64,000 nucleotides of DNA from Bacteriovorax sp. MedPE-SWde (GTDB lineage: Bacteria > Bdellovibrionota > Bacteriovoracia > Bacteriovoracales > Bacteriovoracaceae): positions 62,001-126,000 of the forward strand of contig MPCU01000005.1 in NCBI GenBank assembly GCA_001874305.1, given 5' to 3'. Below the pieces are notes generated by a model, which was given only the letters and a program-made list of their open reading frames with translations, did no database searches and was not told where the DNA came from. The position numbers and the translations under genes were made by a program. Positions 50,649-62,744 of the stretch are shown piece by piece (the stretch's first letter is position 1; each line of letters opens with the position of its first letter).

Positions 50649-51244
50649 AAATACTCCGAAATAATGGCCGACTAATTCACAAGGCCTTTTGACTAGTCAC
50701 CCCGGCACTGTCCGGGGTTTTTTATTATCCACGGCCCAACTAACTTATCCACAAATTATGACTAGTCATGTGGATAATATGCTATGGCCCAGGGCCTCAT
50801 TTGCAGGTTTAATGGGCCATTCGTTGAAAACTAATCCACGGCCGGGGAAAATATATTGTTAACATTCCCCACATGTGAATAAAAAAGTTATCAACATGTT
50901 TAGAAGTTGTGAGTAAATGACTGGCCAAAACAATGAAAAGGCCAAACAAAATAACGCGGGCCTAAATTATCAACAAAAGGCCGTTGATAAGATTCTAATA
51001 AATGGGGCCATATGTTATGAACCACATAATATACGTATTAAGATATGCGTCGAAAAAAAAAGATCAACAGCTGCCAACAATGACAGAAATGGCTAGACAA
51101 GCATTACTAATAGGTGTTTGATAGTTTTCAACTTATCCACAGGATATATAATATATAATATAAATATAAAGAGAGAGAAACTAACTTGATTAGTTGTTCT
51201 TCGGATTATAAAAATTAGTAAATATAATTCATCAGGAATCTTGT
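50649..51244. other. Chromosomal origin oriC between dnaA and dnaN
   Basis: This 596-bp gap holds perfect DnaA boxes TTATCCACA at 50745-50753, 51133-51141 and, reversed, 50769-50777. Near-perfect ones are TTATCCACG 50725-50733, TTATCAACA 50888-50896 and 50967-50975, and reversed TTATCAACG 50982-50990. An almost pure A/T stretch (51144-51170, with TATATAATATATAATATAAA), next to the last perfect box, is the likely unwinding element. Twelve GGCC tetramers crowd 50666-51009. A 59-codon open frame at 50917-51096 overlaps the boxes and is not called as a gene. Confidence 0.93.
50699..50723 (+). terminator. Intrinsic terminator after dnaA
   Basis: Stem ACCCCGG/CCGGGGT (7 bp) with loop CACTGT is followed by a run of T to 50723. 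It ends dnaA transcription about 50 bp past the stop codon and isolates it from oriC and dnaN. Confidence 0.9.
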
Positions 51245-52357
51245 ATGAGAATAAAAATTGATACAGAAAATTTAAGAGATGCTTTAAATAAAATTCTAAC
51301 TGTAATTGATAAGAGAAATTCAAGACCAATATTAACATATACACTCTTCACTGTTAGCAATGAGAGAATATATTTATCAGCAACAGATCTTGAAGTATCA
51401 GCAAAGTATTCACTAAACGCTGAAACAGAAGGGAATGCTAGCTTTTGTATAAATGCTAAAAATCTATTCGATATATTAAAAGAACTTCCTAACACAGATA
51501 TCCACATGGAGTTGGAAGATGGTGAAAATCTCCTAAAAATAAATTGCAATGACATACATTACTCACTGTTAATTTATGAAAGTGAAGAATATCCTAATTT
51601 ACATTTTGGTTCTGATAACAAGTTCCAAATTGATTCAGATAATTTATCTAATCTAATAAGCAAAACTTCATATGCAATTTCTAATGATGAAACAAGACTT
51701 CACTTCAATGGAATTTTCCTACAAGAAGTTGAAACAAAACTTAGAGCAGTAGCAACTGATGGACATAGACTTTCATTAATTGAAACTGACTTATCAACAG
51801 AAAATAATGAAGCTCTTACAAATGGAGTAATCATTCCTAGAAAGGGTGTTTACGAAATTAAAAAAGTTGCTGAATCATATCCAAATACAACACTTGAAGT
51901 ATCAGTAGATGATTCATACATGTATATAAATGCAAAAGAAGAATACCATTTAGGTATTAGATTAATTGCAAGAGAATATCCTAAATACCAATCTGTTATT
52001 CCAGGTAAAACTACATTCACTTTAACAGCTGATAAAGATGCAATCTTCAACGCTGTTAAAAGAATTAAAATTATGTCGAATGAAAAATCAAACGGTGTAA
52101 AAGTTTTAATCAAAGATAATAGCTTAACAGTTATGGCCAACCACCCATCTCTTGGTGATGCTATGGAAACTATTCCAGTAGATTACGATGGTAAAGAAAT
52201 GGAAATAGGTTTTAATGCAAAATACTTAATGGATTCGTTTAGTATTTTAGAAGCCGAAGATGTGATCCTAGAGCTTAACAATGAGTTAAGTCCTGTCATC
52301 GTAAGATCAAATCAATTACAGAACTATATTGGTATTATTATGCCACTTAGAATCTGA
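51245..52357 (+). CDS. dnaN: DNA polymerase III beta sliding clamp
   Basis: Ring-shaped processivity factor of the replicative polymerase. Three repeated clamp folds span about residues 1-125, 126-250 and 251-370. Recognisable stretches include RNSRPILTYTLF, FNGIFLQEVETKLRAVATDG followed by HRLSLIE, and the C-terminal NYIGIIMPLRI with the hydrophobic pocket end. 370 aa is normal. It starts after AT-rich DNA with an AGGA-type ribosome site (CAGGAATCTTGT before ATG) and precedes recF by 9 bp. Confidence 0.98.
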   Translation: MRIKIDTENLRDALNKILTVIDKRNSRPILTYTLFTVSNERIYLSATDLEVSAKYSLNAETEGNASFCINAKNLFDILKELPNTDIHMELEDGENLLKINCNDIHYSLLIYESEEYPNLHFGSDNKFQIDSDNLSNLISKTSYAISNDETRLHFNGIFLQEVETKLRAVATDGHRLSLIETDLSTENNEALTNGVIIPRKGVYEIKKVAESYPNTTLEVSVDDSYMYINAKEEYHLGIRLIAREYPKYQSVIPGKTTFTLTADKDAIFNAVKRIKIMSNEKSNGVKVLIKDNSLTVMANHPSLGDAMETIPVDYDGKEMEIGFNAKYLMDSFSILEAEDVILELNNELSPVIVRSNQLQNYIGIIMPLRI

Positions 52358-52366
52358 TTTTAAATA

Positions 52367-55929
<3,563 letters not shown>

Positions 55930-55953
55930 GTCGTTTAATTTAGGGATTGAATA

Positions 55954-58455
55954 ATGACTGACGAGACAAATGCACCACAAAATAGCGGAAACATCACTAC
56001 GATTGGTATTCGCGATGAAATGAAAAGTTGTTACCTCGATTACGCAATGTCAGTAATCGTAGGTCGTGCTCTTCCAGATGTAAGAGACGGACTAAAGCCA
56101 GTTCACCGTAGAGTTTTATATGCGATGAACTCATTAGGTAACTATCATAATAAACCATTCTTAAAGTCTGCCCGTGTTGTTGGTGACGTTATTGGTAAGT
56201 ATCACCCACATGGTGACTCTGCTGTTTACAACACTATCGTACGTTTAGCGCAAGACTTCTCAATGAGATACCCACTTGTAGATGGACAAGGAAACTTTGG
56301 TTCTATTGATGGTGATAACGCTGCGGCGATGAGGTATACAGAGATCAGAATGAAGAAGCTTTCAGAAGAAATGCTTCGTGATCTTGATAAAGAAACAGTT
56401 GATTGGCAACCTAACTATGATGACTCTTTAAAAGAGCCAAAAGTTTTACCTACTAAAGTTCCAACACTTCTTGTGAACGGATCAGCTGGTATTGCCGTTG
56501 GTATGGCAACAAATATTCCTCCACATAATCTAACAGAAGTTATGACAGCTCTTATTACATTAATTGATAAGAGAGATATGTCGATTGCTGACATCATGGA
56601 AATCATTCCTGGGCCAGACTTTCCAACTGCTGCTTCTATTCATGGAACAGAGGGAATAAGATCTGCATACTACACTGGTAAAGGTGTAATTCAGACTCGT
56701 GGTAAAATGGATGTAGAAGCTTACGGTAAATCTCAAGATAGAGAAAGAATCGTAATTACAGAACTTCCGTACCAGGTTAACAAAGCAAAACTAATTGAAA
56801 AAATTGCAGCTCTAGTTAATGAGAAAAACCTTACAGGTATTTCTGATATTAGAGATGAATCATCACGTGAAGGTATCAGAGTTGCGATTGACTTAAAAAG
56901 AGGTGAAATTGCAAATGTAGTTATTAATAAACTATATAAGCAAACTTCTCTTCAATCATCATTTGGTATCATCTTCTTATCTATTGTAAATGGATCACCA
57001 AAAGTTCTTAATATTAAAGAACAACTAGAATGCTTCATTGATCACAGACGTGAAGTTGTAATTAGAAGAACTGTTTACGAATTAAAGAAAGCAAAAGAGA
57101 AAGCACATATCTTAGAAGGTTTAAAAATTGCTGTTGAAAACATCGACGCAGTTGTTGAGCTAGTTAAAAAGTCAGAAGGTCCAGCAGATGCAAAATCGAA
57201 GTTAATGTCGATATATGCACTATCACCTATTCAGGCACAAGCTATTCTAGACATGAGACTTCAACGTCTAACTGGTCTTGAAAGAGATAAGATTGTTGCA
57301 GACTATGAAGCTATTATGGCCGAAATCGGAAGATTAGAGTCTATCCTAAATAGTGAAGAACTTATTAAGAGTATCATTAAAGAGGAATTCAATGAAATCG
57401 TCGAAAAGTACGGTGATGAAAGAAGAACTGATATTGTTGCTAAAGCTGATGAAATTCAACTTGAAGATCTCGTTAAGCAGGAAGAAGTTATCGTTACTTT
57501 TACGCATAAGGGATACGTTAAAAGGATGCCAGTAGATACTTACCGTACACAGAAACGTGGTGGTAAAGGTGTTAAGGGTGCAGCTAACGATGATGATTTC
57601 TTCACAAACATCTTCACAGCTAATACTCATGATACGCTTCTATTCTTCACAAGCCGTGGACAAGTATTCTCTAAGAAAGTTTATACAATTCCTGAAGGAT
57701 CAAGAACTTCTAAAGGTAGAAACCTTGCTAACCTAATCCAGATTCCAAATGGAGATAAAGTTAATGAGATTATCTGTATTCCAAAAGATGCAGACATGAA
57801 AGAAAAGTATCTTATCTTTGCTACTAATAAAGGACTTGTTAAGAAATCAAGTTTAGAAGATTATTCAAATATTAAGCAATCAGGTCTAAAAGCTATTAAA
57901 CTTCAAGATGGTGATCATATTGTAAGTGTTAGAATCTCTGATGGAACTAAAGACGTTCTACTATGTTCTTCAGCTGGGAAAATTATTAGATTTGACGAAG
58001 GTGATGCAAGACCGATGGGACGTGTATCTCAAGGTGTTAAAGGTATAAATATTGATGATACTGAAAAGATCATTGGTATGGAGCTAATTGATGATAATGT
58101 TGAAATTCTTTCTGTAACTGATAGAGGTTACGGTAAGAGAACTTCTGCAAGTCAGTATCGTAAGCAAACTCGTGGTGGGAAAGGTATCCTAGCAATGAGA
58201 CTTACTGAGAAGAATGGTGAGATCATTCAGATTAAACCAGTTACTGAGAAAGATGACTTAATGGTTGTAACAGATCGTGGACAAGTTATTAGAACGAAAA
58301 TTTCTGGAATATCTCTAATGGGTAGAGCGACACAAGGTGTTCGTATACTAAATCCAAAAGATGATGAAAAAGTAGTTTCTGTAGAAAAAATTATCGAGCC
58401 TGAAGATACAATTGAAGGCACTGAAGAAACAAGTACAGATGAAAATAAAGAATAA
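55954..58455 (+). CDS. gyrA: DNA gyrase subunit A
   Basis: The DNA-cleaving subunit. The catalytic Tyr is residue 128 in AAMRYTE. The quinolone-resistance region reads [20 protein letters not shown], with Ser and Val-Tyr at the usual positions. The C-terminal beta-pinwheel has the GyrA-box QKRGGKG (in [13 protein letters not shown]), which identifies gyrase rather than topoisomerase IV. 833 aa. It lies 24 bp after gyrB, and its last codons overlap the start of the lipoprotein gene. Confidence 0.98.
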   Translation: MTDETNAPQNSGNITTIGIRDEMKSCYLDYAMSVIVGRALPDVRDGLKPVHRRVLYAMNSLGNYHNKPFLKSARVVGDVIGKYHPHGDSAVYNTIVRLAQDFSMRYPLVDGQGNFGSIDGDNAAAMRYTEIRMKKLSEEMLRDLDKETVDWQPNYDDSLKEPKVLPTKVPTLLVNGSAGIAVGMATNIPPHNLTEVMTALITLIDKRDMSIADIMEIIPGPDFPTAASIHGTEGIRSAYYTGKGVIQTRGKMDVEAYGKSQDRERIVITELPYQVNKAKLIEKIAALVNEKNLTGISDIRDESSREGIRVAIDLKRGEIANVVINKLYKQTSLQSSFGIIFLSIVNGSPKVLNIKEQLECFIDHRREVVIRRTVYELKKAKEKAHILEGLKIAVENIDAVVELVKKSEGPADAKSKLMSIYALSPIQAQAILDMRLQRLTGLERDKIVADYEAIMAEIGRLESILNSEELIKSIIKEEFNEIVEKYGDERRTDIVAKADEIQLEDLVKQEEVIVTFTHKGYVKRMPVDTYRTQKRGGKGVKGAANDDDFFTNIFTANTHDTLLFFTSRGQVFSKKVYTIPEGSRTSKGRNLANLIQIPNGDKVNEIICIPKDADMKEKYLIFATNKGLVKKSSLEDYSNIKQSGLKAIKLQDGDHIVSVRISDGTKDVLLCSSAGKIIRFDEGDARPMGRVSQGVKGINIDDTEKIIGMELIDDNVEILSVTDRGYGKRTSASQYRKQTRGGKGILAMRLTEKNGEIIQIKPVTEKDDLMVVTDRGQVIRTKISGISLMGRATQGVRILNPKDDEKVVSVEKIIEPEDTIEGTEETSTDENKE

Positions 58456-59236
58456 CTTTAAGGCCAGCTTATTGCTGGCCTTATTTCTTTTTACCTCATG
58501 TGATTTCACTCCGCGGATTCACCAGCAGATTCTCGTTGCTCAAAAATATATTACAGACCAAGAATATTCTAGAGCAGTAAAGCAGTACCACGAAATCTTA
58601 GAAGAAGTTCCTTCAAAAGATATTAAGATTAAAATCTATTATCAACTTGGAGAGCTCTATGCGATCTCTCTTGGACAATACCGTAAAGGTATCCACTACT
58701 ACGAAAAAATTAGAGAATTAACTAATAACCCAATTTGGCTTGTTAAAACGCAAGAAAGAGTTGGTGAAATAGCATTTACATATATTAAAGATTATAAAAA
58801 AAGTGAATCAATTTACGAAGAACTGATTTCATTCAGACCAAAGCTTAATAACTTTGATTTGTACGAATATCGTTATGTTTTCTCTCAACTAAGCAGAAAT
58901 AAATTTAAAGAGGTAGAAAAGAATCTAATTCCTCTCCAGAATAATGTTAATCACAAGTTCCATACCGATGCATTTTATCTTTACGGAAGACTATATTTTC
59001 ATAATCAAGAATGGCAAAAATCAGTAAGTTATTTAAGAGAATATATAAAACGCGAAAAAAGACGAGATAAGATTGTTAAGGCTAAATTTCTTATGGGGAA
59101 TGCATATGAAACAATGGAAAAGTTGAAAACTGCATATAATATTTATTATTCAATAATTAGTGAGTACCCAAACACTAAAGTTATTCAAGCTAGATTAAAA
59201 AGTGTTTACGAGCGAAGAATATCGAGAAGAAGGTAG
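58439..59236 (+). CDS. TPR lipoprotein
   Basis: ATG 58439, within the last codons of gyrA, begins [20 protein letters not shown] followed by Cys, a good type II signal with lipobox LFTSC. The earlier frame start at 58412 would put extra charged residues before the signal. The mature part is TPR-like helical repeats ([81 protein letters not shown]). It resembles outer-membrane assembly TPR lipoproteins such as BamD, but is not clearly one. It lies just ahead of the F0 genes. Confidence 0.82.
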   Translation: MKIKNNFKASLLLALFLFTSCDFTPRIHQQILVAQKYITDQEYSRAVKQYHEILEEVPSKDIKIKIYYQLGELYAISLGQYRKGIHYYEKIRELTNNPIWLVKTQERVGEIAFTYIKDYKKSESIYEELISFRPKLNNFDLYEYRYVFSQLSRNKFKEVEKNLIPLQNNVNHKFHTDAFYLYGRLYFHNQEWQKSVSYLREYIKREKRRDKIVKAKFLMGNAYETMEKLKTAYNIYYSIISEYPNTKVIQARLKSVYERRISRRR

Positions 59237-59237
59237 T

Positions 59238-59450
59238 ATGATTTTCGATAAAAAATGGGTTAAACCAATGGCACTTGCCATGAGCCTCCCCTCTTCAGCA
59301 TTAATGACCGCATGGTTTTTGTGGACACTAGTCGATAAACAAGTTATTTCAAAGAACGTTGCGGTATTTATTTTTCTCGCGATCATAGGAAATATCCTAA
59401 TAGCAATGGTAGTTTATGCACTTAAGAACTCTGGAAAAGATAAACGCTAA
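59238..59450 (+). CDS. Small AtpI-like two-helix membrane protein (70 aa)
   Basis: ATG 59238 has AAGGTAGT directly upstream; the frame's earlier ATG at 59202 would overlap the TPR gene. Two membrane helices (about residues 9-28 ALAMSLPSSALMTAWFLWTL and 39-61 VFIFLAIIGNILIAMVVYAL) match the size and layout of the ATPase_gene1/AtpI-type assembly proteins found ahead of atpB, which help assemble the c-ring or handle Mg. It overlaps the next small membrane gene. The family call rests on position, size and topology rather than on a strong motif. Confidence 0.72.
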   Translation: MIFDKKWVKPMALAMSLPSSALMTAWFLWTLVDKQVISKNVAVFIFLAIIGNILIAMVVYALKNSGKDKR

Positions 59451-59790
59451 GGTTTTTATATCTCTGTCGATACCACCGACGGCCGTTTGCCTATATTTTT
59501 CAAACTATCCTGATGAGTGGATTGCTGTCTTAACAGTCTATGTAGCAACTGTAATTTATTTAATTATGTTTGCTGAGGCGGTTTATGAGTTAACGGCGCC
59601 TTATACTGAAGAGGGATATGTAAGCAATAAGCGAAAACTTGCATTTCTCTTCATAGGAAAGATAGTGATTCTCATTTCTGCTATAATATTTGGTCGACAA
59701 ATTATGGGAAGTAAGATAATTATACCTGTACTAAATTATTTTGTTCATATTTTTGTGCTGGGCGCAAGCCTCAGTAAAGCAAAAAAATAA
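59416..59790 (+). CDS. Four-helix membrane protein before atpB (AtpI-like)
   Basis: 124 aa. Hydrophobic segments at about residues 11-27, 35-58, 77-95 and 101-119 give the four-helix topology of ATP synthase subunit I, although no diagnostic motif is visible. The ATG at 59416 overlaps the preceding small gene by 35 bp. Starts further in cannot be excluded, as the first helix begins only at about residue 12. It is followed 9 bp later by atpB. With the preceding 70-aa gene it probably forms an AtpI/AtpQ-like pair, inferred from position. Confidence 0.7.
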   Translation: MHLRTLEKINAKVFISLSIPPTAVCLYFSNYPDEWIAVLTVYVATVIYLIMFAEAVYELTAPYTEEGYVSNKRKLAFLFIGKIVILISAIIFGRQIMGSKIIIPVLNYFVHIFVLGASLSKAKK

Positions 59791-59799
59791 GGGTTTTTA

Positions 59800-60600
59800 A
59801 TGAAAAAAATTGCTCTAATGCTTTTAACACTACTATCAACAAGCGCTCACGCGGCTGGTTTTGAATGGTTGGGTGTCATAGCTCATAAATTCCACCTACA
59901 TTTTCCAACTTATATTCTAACGACAGGACTTGTTGGGCTTCTACTTTTAATTGTTGGTCTTGCTTATAGAGCAAAGATCTCAAAACTATCTGTAGAAAAT
60001 AGAGTTATCCCTGAAAAAGGAATCACTCTTAGAAACCTAGTAGAAGCTTACGGAAGCTTTATCTACTCTCAATGTAGAGCAGTATTAGGTGAAGACATAG
60101 CTCCAAAATATTTTAAATTTATTTCATTCCTTTTCATTATGATTTTTATTTCAAATGTAATTGGTCTGGTTCCAGGATTTTTACCTCCTACTGAATTCAT
60201 CAACACGACGCTTGCTCTTGGTATGATGTCTTTTGTTTATTACAACATTAAAGGATGTAAAGAGTTAGGAACAATGAATTACTTAGCTCACTTTGCTGGT
60301 CCACTTTGGTACATGGCAATCTTAATTTTCCCAATTGAGATTCTTTCAAACCTTATTAGACCTCTTTCTCTAGCACTACGTCTTAGAGGAAATATGATGG
60401 GTGACCACCACGTTCTTACAACATTCTTAAACCTTGAGATTCTTGGTGTTAATGTTGGAGCATTTGGTGCTGCACTACCATTCTATATTCTTGGATTACT
60501 AGTTTGTTTCATCCAAGCATATGTATTTACAATGTTATCAATGGTTTATATTAGTCTTGCTACTGCACATCACGATCATGATGAGCACGCTGCACACTAA
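59800..60600 (+). CDS. atpB: ATP synthase F0 a subunit
   Basis: Stator channel of F0. It starts with a signal-like MKKIALMLLTLLSTSAHAAG, then several membrane helices. The key helix is EILSNLIRPLSLALRLRGNM, where the Arg of the LALRLRGN stretch is the essential proton or sodium path residue. The C-terminus is His-rich (TAHHDHDEHAAH). 266 aa is typical. It lies with atpE on the opposite side of oriC from the other ATP synthase genes, so F0 a and c are expressed from a separate plus-strand operon. Confidence 0.97.
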   Translation: MKKIALMLLTLLSTSAHAAGFEWLGVIAHKFHLHFPTYILTTGLVGLLLLIVGLAYRAKISKLSVENRVIPEKGITLRNLVEAYGSFIYSQCRAVLGEDIAPKYFKFISFLFIMIFISNVIGLVPGFLPPTEFINTTLALGMMSFVYYNIKGCKELGTMNYLAHFAGPLWYMAILIFPIEILSNLIRPLSLALRLRGNMMGDHHVLTTFLNLEILGVNVGAFGAALPFYILGLLVCFIQAYVFTMLSMVYISLATAHHDHDEHAAH

Positions 60601-60644
60601 GATAAACTAAATTCTTAATAGTCGGAAAACGACAGGAGAAAATT

Positions 60645-60893
60645 ATGGAAAACACTATCGCATCATGGACTGCTAACACAGCTGCAGTTAAGTACATGTT
60701 CTACTTCCTAGCAATGGCTATCGCTGCATACGGTGGAACTGCTGCACAATCAAAAGCTGCTTCTGTAGCTCTAGAAGGTATCGCAAGAAACCCATCTGCT
60801 GCTGACAAGATTCAAACACCAATGATTCTTGGTCTTGCACTTATGGAATCACTTGTAATCTTCGTACTTATCTCTGTATTCCTAGTAGGTTAA
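60645..60893 (+). CDS. atpE: ATP synthase F0 c subunit
   Basis: An 82-aa hairpin that forms the rotating c-ring. Helix 1 carries [20 protein letters not shown] with the conserved loop ARNP, and helix 2 carries [15 protein letters not shown] with the ion-binding Glu. The combination Gln in helix 1 plus Glu-Ser in helix 2 matches three main sodium ligands of Na-type c-rings (Gln32, Glu65, Ser66 in Ilyobacter), although proton-coupled rings can share part of it. The ribosome site is AGGAG. It ends in a strong terminator. Confidence 0.97.
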   Translation: MENTIASWTANTAAVKYMFYFLAMAIAAYGGTAAQSKAASVALEGIARNPSAADKIQTPMILGLALMESLVIFVLISVFLVG

Positions 60894-60941
60894 TCCCCAC
60901 TAAATTACAAAGATACTCGAATTTTAATTCAAGTAAAGATT

Positions 60942-60969
60942 AGGAAGCTCTCGAGCTTCCTTTTTTTTT
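60942..60969 (+). terminator. Terminator of the atpB-atpE operon
   Basis: Stem AGGAAGCT/AGCTTCCT (8 bp) with loop CTCG is followed by nine T residues (60961-60969). It separates atpE from the sulfatase-like gene, whose AGGTGG ribosome site begins on the next base. Confidence 0.95.
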
Positions 60970-60980
60970 AGGTGGAATAC

Positions 60981-62735
60981 ATGTGGATAACAACTAAGAT
61001 TCTTTGGACGTTATATAGTTTCTTTAATATTTGGTTCTATATCAAATGGAGATTCTATAATTCATATGATTTAGTTGATTATCTAATTTTCACTTTAGGT
61101 TACCTTCTAATTTTCCTATATTCAGAATCCTTTAATAAGCTTGTTAAGAATACAATAGCAAGAGCAGCATTCTCAATAATCATCATAGTAACTTATCTTT
61201 TAGCAGCGAAGTATCACTACAGAGTTAAAACGAATTTTGATTACATGATCTTTATTGAAAACTTTAATGAGTTATTTAATAAGGAAAGTGCAGATGTCAT
61301 ACTTTCAACATTTAAAGCAAAAGATATCTATCAAGCCTTAATGGCCATACCATTATTAATCTTGGCCCATATCAAGTGGAAAATTTTTAAGATTAAAACG
61401 GCTAATATAAAAATGGGTTTAGCCAAGTTAATTACATATATAATTCTAATAATAATATCTCCATTTTCTTTTGGAGAGATATCATATATTGCCAAATCAG
61501 CTTATGAGTTTCACTTTGGTGGTTTTAGAAAGTCAGATAATTACCTAGTTCTTGAAAAGAATAAGAATCTATTTAAAAAAGTTATTGAGTCAAAATTTGA
61601 ATCATCAAAACCTAATATATTCTTAGTTGCAATGGAATCATTTAACGGTCTCTATGTTGAAAAGAAGATAAATGGAAAATTTGTTACACCAGTTTTTAAC
61701 AGTCTCATTAATGAAGGGCTCTATGTTGAAAACTTCTATGGAAACTCAGTTCAAACCATAAAGGGACACTATTCTATACTTTGTTCAAGAATTCCTTATA
61801 TAAAAGGAAAGGCCAGTTATAAGGCGGACTTAAGCAAGCTGGATTGCGCACCAAAGAAATTAAAAGAGTTAGGATATACTTCATTCTACCACTCTTCTTT
61901 TCATAACCTTGATTTTGATAACACGAAAAAATTTATGAAAGGTATTGGTTTTGATCTATTAACTAGAAGTGAAGGTTCTAAACTTACAAAAAAACAACAG
62001 GTCGAAAATATCTGGGGATGGGGAATACAAGACAATCTATCTTATATTCAATATGTACAAAACTTTAAAGAAATAGAAAAAAGTAAGAAACCAGTCTTTT
62101 CTATGATGAGCACGATAAGTCATCACATGAAGTTTAACAAAGTTCCTAACTCTCAAAAATATATTTTCAAAAACAAATCGGGAAAAAAAGAAGATTTTAT
62201 AAATTCACTACATCTCTCCGACAAGTATCTATCTTCATTTATAAATGAGTTGAAGAAAAATAACCTCTATCAAAGTAGTATTATAATAATAACTGGAGAC
62301 CATAGCTACCCAGGTGGAGAGCATGGGCTATATGACAATCAGGTTGGCCACTATGAGGAATTTTTTAGAACTCCCCTACTTGTGATATGGAAAGATAAAC
62401 TTTCAGCTCAGAGGCTAAAATATAAGACGTCATCGCAGGTTGATATCTTGCCAACAATTTTAGATCTTATAGGTGAAAGCGGTATTTATAATTTTGTTGG
62501 TGATTCAATATTAAGGGAAGAAAATAACTTCGCGCATCTCGTTCAGCCATATAATGGACAGTTTCTTAGTGTGGTAAAGTGGCCGTACAAATATGTCTGG
62601 GCCAAGAGAAAAAATCGTGGGTTTTTATATGATTTAATGACTGATCCAAATGAGCTGAGTCCTATTAATAACGATGAAATCGAAGATAAGTATAGGAAGC
62701 AGCTTGATTATATTTATTTGGATAACCTTAGATAA
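60981..62735 (+). CDS. LtaS/OpgB-like membrane sulfatase-fold phosphotransferase
   Basis: About five N-terminal membrane helices (residues 1-180) carry a large extracytoplasmic sulfatase-type domain. It opens with NIFLVAMESFNGLYV (metal-binding Glu). The nucleophile is likely the Thr of GNSVQTIKGHYSIL, and the C-terminal metal site is IIITGDHSYPGGEHG. This family includes lipoteichoic acid synthase LtaS, OpgB and phosphoethanolamine transferases, which transfer phosphoglycerol or phosphoethanolamine to envelope glycans. ATG 60981 has AGGTGG five bases upstream, so it is chosen over GTG 60972. The acceptor is unknown. Convergent with the GT-C gene. Confidence 0.87.
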   Translation: MWITTKILWTLYSFFNIWFYIKWRFYNSYDLVDYLIFTLGYLLIFLYSESFNKLVKNTIARAAFSIIIIVTYLLAAKYHYRVKTNFDYMIFIENFNELFNKESADVILSTFKAKDIYQALMAIPLLILAHIKWKIFKIKTANIKMGLAKLITYIILIIISPFSFGEISYIAKSAYEFHFGGFRKSDNYLVLEKNKNLFKKVIESKFESSKPNIFLVAMESFNGLYVEKKINGKFVTPVFNSLINEGLYVENFYGNSVQTIKGHYSILCSRIPYIKGKASYKADLSKLDCAPKKLKELGYTSFYHSSFHNLDFDNTKKFMKGIGFDLLTRSEGSKLTKKQQVENIWGWGIQDNLSYIQYVQNFKEIEKSKKPVFSMMSTISHHMKFNKVPNSQKYIFKNKSGKKEDFINSLHLSDKYLSSFINELKKNNLYQSSIIIITGDHSYPGGEHGLYDNQVGHYEEFFRTPLLVIWKDKLSAQRLKYKTSSQVDILPTILDLIGESGIYNFVGDSILREENNFAHLVQPYNGQFLSVVKWPYKYVWAKRKNRGFLYDLMTDPNELSPINNDEIEDKYRKQLDYIYLDNLR

Positions 62736-62744
62736 CCTTAAAGG

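Noticed and set aside
51186-51212. dnaN promoter TTGATT with TATAAA
   Set aside because: The spacer is only 15 bp and both hexamers are imperfect, so it was not called.
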